A DNA stretch of 7,524 nucleotides from Flavobacterium sp. (GTDB lineage: Bacteria > Bacteroidota > Bacteroidia > Flavobacteriales > Flavobacteriaceae). The position numbers and the translations under genes were made by a program. The stretch spans positions 1 through 7,524 of the forward strand of contig JAGNPF010000063.1 of assembly GCA_017989775.1 (NCBI GenBank). Direction: 5' to 3'. Below, piece by piece: positions 1-4,673 of this stretch. How positions within the stretch are numbered: the first letter of the stretch is position 1; the number at the start of each line of letters is the position of its first letter. A model generated the notes under the pieces. It ran no database searches. It was not told where the DNA came from and saw only the letters and a list, made by a program, of their open reading frames with translations.

Positions 1-589
1 TTTTTACATGAGTAATCTTGTCTTTATCCAACAAAGCATTATCGGCAATGTCAGACAAATCGAATGGAGTTCCAAACCCCGCTCTGTATTTTCCTGCTAG
101 ATTATTGATATCAGTACAATCTACAGCACCAAAGCCACCCACTTGTGTGGTAGTTTGTGTTTTGCTGTGTGATGGAAACCTAAAAAAGTGAACCCCGTCA
201 GAACTTACTTCTACAAAAGCCAACTCTAAAAAGGTATCACTGAAACTATTCTCAAAAACAGCAAAATCAAATCCAGTCCCATTGGCAATAGGCGCATCGA
301 AAGTCAAAGTGGCACTTCCGCCATCGCCCAAACAAACAACCGAGGTCCCTGAAGTTCCGCCTCTCATTCCATCATTTACAGCTCCTGTTGATGCCAAAGG
401 ACCTGTTGGATTGGCAATGTCTTGCAACCCTCTTACAACCGTAATGCCTGTTGCCCAAGCTACAAAAACAGAACTCGATTTTGCAATAGCCGTGCTACCC
501 TCTTTTCCAGCAGCTGGTGCATAAGATTGGGCAACAAGAATAGAAGAATAAGAAGTAAATAATAAAGCAATAAGTAATTTTTTAGCCAT
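1..589 (-). CDS. Secreted surface protein of the B12 locus, 3' end cut off by window edge
   Basis: The reading frame is open from the ATG at 589 to the window edge and gives 196 residues of N-terminal sequence. Residues 1-21 (MAKKLLIALLFTSYSSILVAQ) form a signal peptide with a likely SPase I site near A20-Q21. No cysteine follows, so this is not a lipoprotein, unlike the preceding gene product. The mature part is rich in Gly, Ser and Thr and looks beta-rich. The most recognisable stretch is FDFAVFENSF (107-116), followed by LELAFVEVSSDG (121-132) and NLAGKYRAGFGTPFDL (163-178). From memory this pattern occurs in bacterial 'cell surface proteins', but I cannot name a Pfam family with certainty. 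It is the third gene after the cobalamin riboswitch, behind btuB and the BtuG-like gene, so a role in corrinoid capture at the surface is inferred from position only. The C-terminus, where a type IX secretion sorting domain would lie, is outside the window. Only 11 bases separate the upstream U-tract from the ATG. Confidence 0.85.
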   Translation of the reverse strand, partial: MAKKLLIALLFTSYSSILVAQSYAPAAGKEGSTAIAKSSSVFVAWATGITVVRGLQDIANPTGPLASTGAVNDGMRGGTSGTSVVCLGDGGSATLTFDAPIANGTGFDFAVFENSFSDTFLELAFVEVSSDGVHFFRFPSHSKTQTTTQVGGFGAVDCTDINNLAGKYRAGFGTPFDLSDIADNALLDKDKITHVK

Positions 590-600
590 AGCGTTTAAAT

Positions 601-630
601 AAAAAAGCCCTCACACTCATTTATGAGGGC
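601..630 (-). terminator. Intercistronic hairpin with U-tract (terminator or attenuator)
   Basis: On the minus strand GCCCTCA (630-624) pairs perfectly with TGAGGGC (613-607) around a 10-base loop, and six T residues (606-601) follow directly. This is the layout of a Rho-independent terminator. It begins 32 bases after the stop of the BtuG-like gene, and its T-run ends 11 bases before the ATG of the next gene. It therefore either ends most btuB-btuG transcripts or lets a fraction through. I see no TAnnTTTG element between 662 and 590 that would give the downstream gene its own promoter. Confidence 0.75.
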
Positions 631-662
631 AATAGTTAATATACTGTTATTTGTTTTTCTTT

Positions 663-1694
663 TTAATTATTGGAATAAAATCCATTAGGTCCTATACCTA
701 CACTTAATGTTTTCAACACAGTTCCTGCTGAAGAATAAACGGTAACCGTTCCGTCTTTTGTAAAACCATTGGCATCTCCTGAATAAATTTTGCCATCGAT
801 AACTCCAAATCCATAAAATGTGGACCAACTACTATCGGTTACTGAAAACAAAGGCGTTTCGCTAAAAGTTGTAGCGGTCAAATCCATGGCATAAACACCT
901 GTTCCTTTTGTGTAATAAATCTTGTTTCCATCAATATCCATATTCAACGCTCCTTTCAAAGTAGTTGATTCTATGGCTGTTGCAGTATCTGTAGTGGTAT
1001 TGATTTTAAACAATTTACTGTTGGTAGTATTTCCACACAACACATAAACGCTTCCGTTTTTTTCTTCAATCGAGTTGATTCCATTTTCAACTGTAATGGT
1101 TGTCGAAACGGTATTGGTAGCAGGATTGATAACCGTTATTTGATTTCCGCTACCATAAGCACCATTCATAACATATAATTTCCCGTTTGCCGCAACAATT
1201 TTTTCTACTGTTTTTCCCACAGCAATTGAAGCAACATAAGCGTTAGTTGCAGTATCATAAACCGTTACAGCCTTTGAAGAAGCATTGGTAACATATAATT
1301 TATCGTTCAAAACCACGCTGTAACGAGGTTTTTCCAATTTTTCGGTAATAACGGCAACGCTTTTTAAAGTATAACGATTCACTACTTCTACTTCGTTTGA
1401 ATTATTGACAACAATAAATGCTTTGTCACCGCCAAAACACATTGATTGTGCTACGTCTCCCAATGTAGCCGGACTATTTACAATTTTGAAAATATCATTT
1501 TGAAAAGTAGCCAAATCATTGGAAACATAAGATAGAGAAGCATTAGCACTAAAAAAATTACCCTCGTTTAAGATAAAGACACCATTGTCATAAGCTCCCA
1601 ACGAAACATCGTTGTCTGCATTGTCATTGTCGGTACAAGAGGCAAATAAAAATGCCGATGCAATAATTCCCAAGTAAAGATTTTTAAATTTCAT
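663..1694 (-). CDS. btuG: YncE-like seven-bladed beta-propeller lipoprotein, BtuG-type surface B12-binding protein
   Basis: This 343-residue protein starts with a lipoprotein signal (MKFKNLYLGIIASAFLFASC) with lipobox FASC and the lipidated Cys at 20. An acidic stretch follows (TDNDNADND, 21-29), which in Bacteroidota often marks export to the cell surface. Seven similar strands recur about 40-54 residues apart: GVFILNEG (38), AFIVVNN (92), KLYVTN (132), KLYVMNG (172), SVYVLCG (215), KIYYTKG (258) and KIYSGDA (302). That count fits a seven-bladed propeller of the YncE/DUF5074 type. In gut Bacteroides, BtuG proteins of this architecture cap BtuB on the cell surface and bind corrinoids very tightly. 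Here the ATG lies 4 bases after the btuB stop, so the two genes are surely one transcript under the same cobalamin riboswitch. The fold and export are well supported; B12 as the ligand is inferred from the riboswitch and neighbours. Confidence 0.85.
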   Translation of the reverse strand: MKFKNLYLGIIASAFLFASCTDNDNADNDVSLGAYDNGVFILNEGNFFSANASLSYVSNDLATFQNDIFKIVNSPATLGDVAQSMCFGGDKAFIVVNNSNEVEVVNRYTLKSVAVITEKLEKPRYSVVLNDKLYVTNASSKAVTVYDTATNAYVASIAVGKTVEKIVAANGKLYVMNGAYGSGNQITVINPATNTVSTTITVENGINSIEEKNGSVYVLCGNTTNSKLFKINTTTDTATAIESTTLKGALNMDIDGNKIYYTKGTGVYAMDLTATTFSETPLFSVTDSSWSTFYGFGVIDGKIYSGDANGFTKDGTVTVYSSAGTVLKTLSVGIGPNGFYSNN

Positions 1695-1698
1695 AGTT

Positions 1699-3534
1699 TT
1701 AATAATTAAGGTTTAAATAAAGAGTTAAATTCCGACCAGGCATAAAGCGATTGGGCAGCGTTTCATAATTTTCGTTCCACAAATTGGCTACCTTGAAGCC
1801 TATCTTGAACACATTTTTTTTACTGAAATTATAATCTACTCCAAGATTGGAAATAGCATAATCATCTAGAATATATTTTGGATTGTTGTCCGAAGTGGTA
1901 AAAACCTCGCCCGTGTAGAGCAACTGGACATACGATCCGAATTTTTTATAGGAATAAGAAATCGAGCTGGTGAGTTTATGATAAGGAACATAAAAAAGCT
2001 GCTTATTGGTCGCATCATCCAAAGAAACCGTATAAGCATAAGTTCCACTAAAATCAAAGCTGTGATTACGGCTTTTTTTATGCCATCCCAGCAAAGCTTC
2101 TGCGCCATAAATAGATACTTTATCGGTATTCAAAGGAGACCAATTTCCAGTATTATTGGGCAACCAACGAATCATGTCGCTAATTTTCATTCCATAAGCC
2201 GTGAGTGTCAATCGGAATTTTTTATAACTAAATTGATTTCCAATTTCTCCCTGATAGGAATTTTCAGGTTTCAAATCGGGATTGCCGCTACCTACCCAGT
2301 ACAAGTCATTGAAAGTAGGCACTCTATAATTTCGAGAAAAATTGAGTTTTAGCTGATACCAATCAAAAAAGTTATAACGAGAACCAACCGAAAAAAGAAC
2401 CGGACTTTCATAAGCATCCGAAATTTCTTTTCGACCACTCATTTCATAATTCCACTTTTCTGTAAGTTGTTGTTTCCACAAGAGACTCAGCCCTCCAATT
2501 TCCCTGCTTTCGGATCCAATTTCCGAACCAATTCCATTGTTTTGGGTATAATCTAAAGCAGTGCTAATTTTGATTTTAGAAGACAATGTATAATCAAGAT
2601 CATATTTACCAATAAAACTTTTAACGCCACCAGAAGTAAATCCTTCTCTATCAATATCCTCAAAATAGTTATAATGCTCGGTGATGTAAGCCAATTTCAA
2701 ATTCGAATCAAAAGCATGAAAACGACTACTCCAAGTGAGTAAATTTCTGGTATTGTAATCCTGGTACTTTGTTTTGGTAGCATTGACAGAAGTCAAAGAA
2801 AAATGATGCTCGTCATCATATATCTGACTATAAAACTTAATACTGTTTTTAGCATTTATTTTATACCCAAAGGCAACATCAAGGCTATTATTATAATATT
2901 GTCCATTAGCATTTTTTTGATCTTGCCCTACGAATTTATAATCATTGTCCGAACTGTTCCGAGTAAAACTAGCATCAAAACTCCATTTTTTAGTTGCGAC
3001 AGTAATTCCATAAATAGCACTTAGGGTATTAAAATCACCGTAATAAATTTGAAAATCATTTTTGAAAGTGTCTTTAAATTTCAAATCATTGTTCAAATGA
3101 ATGGTTCCTCCAATAGCGCCACTGCCATAAACCACGCTACCTCCGCCAGCTTTCACGTCAATGGAGCTAAAGCCACGAGTCGAAATGGTGTTGAAATTAG
3201 TTTGCCCTAAAAGTTGCGAATTGATATTAATTCCATTCCAGACAACCGCGGTCTGCTGCGCCGTAGTTCCTCGAAAAGAGGGAGAAGATGTCATCCCCAA
3301 TCCATTTTCTTTAAAATAAACAACACTATTGTAATTCAAAAGCGAGGTTAGCGAAGATTGATTTTTACTAATAATCGAATCATTCAACCGCTGAAGGGAT
3401 TGTGTATTGGCAAAATTTTCAAGATTGGTATCCGAAACTACAACTTCTTTTAATTTTGTTATAGAGTCATTCTGTCCCAAAATAAATTGGCACACCAAAA
3501 GCAGGCAAAAAGCAAAGCGTTTTTTTAAAGTCAT
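1699..3534 (-). CDS. btuB: TonB-dependent outer-membrane vitamin B12 receptor BtuB
   Basis: The product (611 residues) is a TonB-gated outer-membrane channel that imports corrinoids into the periplasm. Residues 1-21 are a signal peptide, and a TonB-box-like segment KLKEVVVSD (27-35) follows at once. The plug spans roughly 40-150, with SFRGTTAQQTAVVWNGI (86-102) and GGSVVYGSGAIGGTIHL (131-147). The rest is a 22-strand-type barrel with the typical late motif RVPTFNDLYW and GNPDLKPENS, ending in an aromatic residue (NLNY). There is no N-terminal carboxypeptidase-like domain, so this is the small BtuB type rather than SusC; the length is close to that of E. coli BtuB. I chose the ATG at 3534. The frame stays open to an ATG at 3627, but that lies inside the riboswitch and would add 31 residues ahead of the signal peptide. 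The gene follows a cobalamin riboswitch and precedes a BtuG-like gene by 4 bases. Confidence 0.95.
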   Translation of the reverse strand: MTLKKRFAFCLLLVCQFILGQNDSITKLKEVVVSDTNLENFANTQSLQRLNDSIISKNQSSLTSLLNYNSVVYFKENGLGMTSSPSFRGTTAQQTAVVWNGININSQLLGQTNFNTISTRGFSSIDVKAGGGSVVYGSGAIGGTIHLNNDLKFKDTFKNDFQIYYGDFNTLSAIYGITVATKKWSFDASFTRNSSDNDYKFVGQDQKNANGQYYNNSLDVAFGYKINAKNSIKFYSQIYDDEHHFSLTSVNATKTKYQDYNTRNLLTWSSRFHAFDSNLKLAYITEHYNYFEDIDREGFTSGGVKSFIGKYDLDYTLSSKIKISTALDYTQNNGIGSEIGSESREIGGLSLLWKQQLTEKWNYEMSGRKEISDAYESPVLFSVGSRYNFFDWYQLKLNFSRNYRVPTFNDLYWVGSGNPDLKPENSYQGEIGNQFSYKKFRLTLTAYGMKISDMIRWLPNNTGNWSPLNTDKVSIYGAEALLGWHKKSRNHSFDFSGTYAYTVSLDDATNKQLFYVPYHKLTSSISYSYKKFGSYVQLLYTGEVFTTSDNNPKYILDDYAISNLGVDYNFSKKNVFKIGFKVANLWNENYETLPNRFMPGRNLTLYLNLNY

Positions 3535-3544
3535 AATTTCTGAA

Positions 3545-3584
3545 CCTTTTTTCCCGAAAGTTCGATATTCGTTAAGAAAAAAGG
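3545..3584 (-). promoter_or_regulatory. Expression-platform stem between B12 box and btuB start
   Basis: On the minus strand CCTTTTTTC (3584-3576) pairs perfectly over 9 bp with GAAAAAAGG (3553-3545), enclosing a 22-base loop. The two first C residues are also the last bases of the B12 box, so this stem competes with completion of the aptamer. Its 3' arm is the only purine-rich stretch before btuB and ends 10 bases before the ATG, where a ribosome would bind. No T-run follows the stem, so control of translation initiation is more likely than termination. Which state binds B12 is inferred from other cobalamin riboswitches, which normally repress. Confidence 0.6.
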
Positions 3585-3626
3585 CAGGTCTCCTGGCTTG
3601 CGTCTTGTTGTTTACCTTCCCATTCA

Positions 3627-3695
3627 AAGTTGGAAATTAGAAATACGAAGTGCGAAGTATTAAACTTCTAACCTCTACCTTCTAATTTCCCACTT
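3627..3695 (-). repeat. Inverted-repeat hairpin inserted in the riboswitch between CCACTG and GGGAAGG
   Basis: GGAAATTAGAA (3632-3642) and TTCTAATTTCC (3680-3690) are perfect 11-bp inverted arms. After one mismatch they continue with AAGT (3627-3630) and ACTT (3692-3695), so 15 of 16 positions pair. The interior holds small direct repeats: CGAAGT twice at a 7-base offset near 3645-3658, and TTCTAACCT/TTCTAATTT-like units at 3666-3690. In typical cobalamin riboswitches this region is a short variable arm, so the hairpin extends a peripheral helix without breaking the core. Confidence 0.75.
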
Positions 3696-3757
3696 CCAAA
3701 CAGTGGTTTTGTAGATAACAACAAGCTTGATAGCTTACAGTTGCGGGAACAGCTCAG

Positions 3758-3835
3758 GATTTTCGATTTTCGATTCGGATTTTAATCTCGGATTTGTTAC
3801 AATCTGAAATCTAAAATCTGCAATCTGCAATCTTT
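3758..3835 (-). repeat. Heptad-repeat hairpin filling riboswitch loop L5
   Basis: Read on the plus strand, AATC occurs five times at an exact 7-base period (starts 3801, 3808, 3815, 3822, 3829), and the facing arm has GATT at 3758, 3765, 3772, 3778 and 3791. The arms are imperfect inverted copies and can fold on each other. The insert lies between the P5 strands (3754-3758 and 3838-3842), making a 79-base loop where about 7-11 bases are normal. Similar 7-base arrays are, as I recall, scattered between genes in Flavobacterium genomes, so this may be a member of an interspersed repeat family. Confidence 0.75.
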
Positions 3836-3894
3836 CACCTGATTCCCTTTTAATGTGCTTTCTTAAAAAGTAAAACACAACCTCAATTCGGCGG

Positions 3895-3902
3895 CAAATA
3901 TA
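3895..3902 (-). promoter_or_regulatory. -7 promoter element for riboswitch-btuB operon
   Basis: The minus strand reads TATATTTG, a full match to the Bacteroidota -7 consensus TAnnTTTG. It lies directly before the riboswitch, predicting a transcription start near 3889. No convincing -33 TTTG is seen at the usual spacing. The assignment relies on the exact match and the position. Confidence 0.65.
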
Positions 3903-3939
3903 GGCTATTTGTAAATTAATATCATATAATTTTTATTTA

Positions 3940-3947
3940 TATCTTTG
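3940..3947 (+). promoter_or_regulatory. -7 promoter element for the toxin-antitoxin operon
   Basis: TATCTTTG matches TAnnTTTG exactly and ends 16 bases before the antitoxin ATG, leaving a very short leader. A TTTG at 3908-3911 is 28 bases upstream, too far for a normal -33 element. This promoter is divergent from the riboswitch promoter, with 37 bases between the two -7 elements. Confidence 0.6.
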
Positions 3948-3963
3948 TGTAAACAACAATCCT

Positions 3964-4179
3964 ATGGAAACAATTATCGTCCATCCAAAAAACAATGAAG
4001 AACAAAAAGTGATAAAAGCTTTCTTGAAAGCATTGAAAATCAAGTTTGAAAACCTTAAAACCAAACCCGAAGACACCAGTGATTACAATCCGGAATTCGT
4101 TGAAATGGTGGAGCAAAACAGAAAAGATTACAAAGCTGGAAAAGGCATTAAAATCAATTTAGACGATATATGGAAATAA
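3964..4179 (+). CDS. Antitoxin of YoeB-type toxin-antitoxin module
   Basis: This 71-residue, highly charged protein (METIIVHPKNNEEQ...) starts at the ATG at 3964, 16 bases after a -7 element. Residues 1-7 look like one beta strand, 11-29 like a helix (KVIKAFLKALKIKF), and 41-71 contain YNPEFVEMVEQN (41-52) and a lysine-rich tail ending INLDDIWK (64-71). It overlaps the YoeB toxin gene by 10 bases, the usual antitoxin-first arrangement with translational coupling. Its role is to neutralise the toxin and probably to autorepress the promoter. The sequence lacks an obvious Phd/YefM N-terminal DNA-binding fold and is shorter than E. coli YefM. It resembles the small DUF2683-like proteins of Bacteroidota as I remember them; the family name is tentative, the role rests on the gene order. 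Confidence 0.85.
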   Translation: METIIVHPKNNEEQKVIKAFLKALKIKFENLKTKPEDTSDYNPEFVEMVEQNRKDYKAGKGIKINLDDIWK

Positions 4180-4433
4180 TATTCCTGCCAAAATCTAAAG
4201 AGCATCTTGACTATTTCAAGAAAGTTAATAATCCAATTATTCTAAAAAAAATTCGGCAACTTTTAGAAATAATTCCTGAAATGCCTTATTCTGGAATTGG
4301 AAAACCCGAACCATTAAAACACCATTTATCTGGACTTTGGAGCAGACGAATAAATAAAGAACATCGATTAGTTTACGAAATTATTGAAACTGACAATGTT
4401 ATTTTAATACACTCCCTAAAAGGACATTATTAA
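4170..4433 (+). CDS. yoeB: YoeB/Txe family mRNA interferase toxin
   Basis: This 87-residue toxin belongs to the RelE/ParE superfamily, YoeB branch, which binds the ribosome and cleaves mRNA in the A site. The hallmark block IGKPEPLKHHLSGLWSRRI (43-61) is nearly identical to E. coli YoeB, followed by EHRLVYEI (64-71) and the C-terminal LKGHY (83-87). The catalytic residues known from E. coli (Glu46, Arg65, His83) correspond to E47, R66 and H86, and the terminal Tyr is kept. The length matches the family, so the toxin looks intact. Its ATG lies inside the antitoxin gene (10-base overlap). It stops 6 bases before the convergent end of the small membrane-protein gene, with no terminator visible in between. 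Its placement between the halves of a B12 transport locus suggests independent acquisition rather than a transport role. Confidence 0.95.
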   Translation: MEIIFLPKSKEHLDYFKKVNNPIILKKIRQLLEIIPEMPYSGIGKPEPLKHHLSGLWSRRINKEHRLVYEIIETDNVILIHSLKGHY

Positions 4434-4439
4434 AACCCA

Positions 4440-4562
4440 CTACTCCTTCTTGTCCTCCTTTTTATTCGAAAGTTTGATTAGCAACCAAACAAAACCAACT
4501 AAAAAATGTAGCACTATAATTCCTGCCACAACATACATAAATACATTCGAATTACCTCTCAT
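4440..4562 (-). CDS. Small single-pass membrane protein, 40 residues, unknown function
   Basis: From the ATG at 4562 to the TAG at 4440 the minus strand encodes MRGNSN-, then a hydrophobic span at about residues 7-29 (VFMYVVAGIIVLHFLVGFVW in its core), then a very charged tail LSNKKEDKKE (31-40). The strong hydrophobic block, the positive charge just after it and a purine-rich AAAAAGGGG directly before the ATG argue for a real gene. The positive-inside rule places the C-terminus in the cytoplasm. I do not recognise the family. It is transcribed away from btuF, and their starts are 111 bases apart. A degenerate promoter (TAACTTTTG, 4619-4611) lies upstream. Its 3' end faces the yoeB stop across 6 bases. 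It could be a small accessory subunit or simply an unrelated membrane peptide. Confidence 0.65.
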   Translation of the reverse strand: MRGNSNVFMYVVAGIIVLHFLVGFVWLLIKLSNKKEDKKE

Positions 4563-4649
4563 AACCCCTTTTTGAGTAAAATTACGTTCTTCTGTTTAAT
4601 CAGAAAGTAGCAAAAGTTACACAAGTTTATTTTTGTGCCAACAAAACAA

Positions 4650-4657
4650 TACTTTTG
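4650..4657 (+). promoter_or_regulatory. -7 promoter element for btuF
   Basis: TACTTTTG matches TAnnTTTG exactly and lies 16 bases before the btuF ATG at 4674, predicting a leader of about 10 bases. The nearest TTTG (4632-4635) is only 14 bases upstream, so the -33 element is poor. No cobalamin riboswitch motif lies upstream of btuF. Confidence 0.6.
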
Positions 4658-4673
4658 TAAAAAATTATACTCA

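Larger units (their letters stand above)
3583..3889 (-). promoter_or_regulatory. Cobalamin (B12) riboswitch, class I, with expanded peripheral loops
   Basis: On the minus strand, in order, I find the conserved blocks AAAAGGGAATCAGGTG (3851-3836), GCTGTTCCCGCAACTGTAA (753 to 735 of the 3700s, i.e. about 3753-3735), CCACTG (3706-3701), GGGAAGG (about 3622-3615) and the B12 box AGCCAGGAGACCTGCC (3598-3583). Supporting stems are visible: P5 TCAGG/CCTGA (3842-3838 with 3758-3754), a hairpin AAGCT/AGCTT (3736-3732 with 3727-3723), and CTTGTTGTT/AACAACAAG (3725-3717 with 3612-3604). This leader senses cobalamin, probably adenosylcobalamin judging from the class-I core, and represses btuB, btuG and perhaps the third gene. 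It is about 300 bases long, well over the usual ~200, because two variable regions carry extra repeat-built hairpins (3627-3695 and 3758-3835). The 5' end is set just after the -7 element at 3902-3895. Confidence 0.95.

Noticed and set aside
282..524. Plus-strand open frame opposite the surface protein
   Set aside because: Its translation is low-complexity and proline-rich, and the minus-strand frame has a signal peptide and coherent domain sequence.
1699..3534. SusC-type polysaccharide receptor
   Set aside because: It is far shorter, lacks the N-terminal carboxypeptidase-like domain, has no SusD neighbour and follows a cobalamin riboswitch.
3545..3584. Rho-independent terminator before btuB
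   Set aside because: The stem is perfect, but no T-run follows it on the minus strand; the next bases are TTCAGAAATT.
3535..3627. N-terminal extension of btuB to an upstream ATG at 3627
   Set aside because: It runs through the B12 box and expression platform, and would put 31 polar residues before a well-formed signal peptide.
3801..3835. Short tandem repeats as a CRISPR array
   Set aside because: Units are 7 bases with no spacers and no cas genes nearby; the array is better explained as a microsatellite-like hairpin inside the riboswitch.
4632..4635. TTTG as the -33 element for btuF
   Set aside because: It is only 14 bases from the -7 element, shorter than the roughly 19-base spacing usual in Bacteroidota.
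4635..4673. GTG start 39 bases upstream of the btuF ATG
   Set aside because: It lies on the promoter element TACTTTTG and would displace the lipoprotein signal from the N-terminus.
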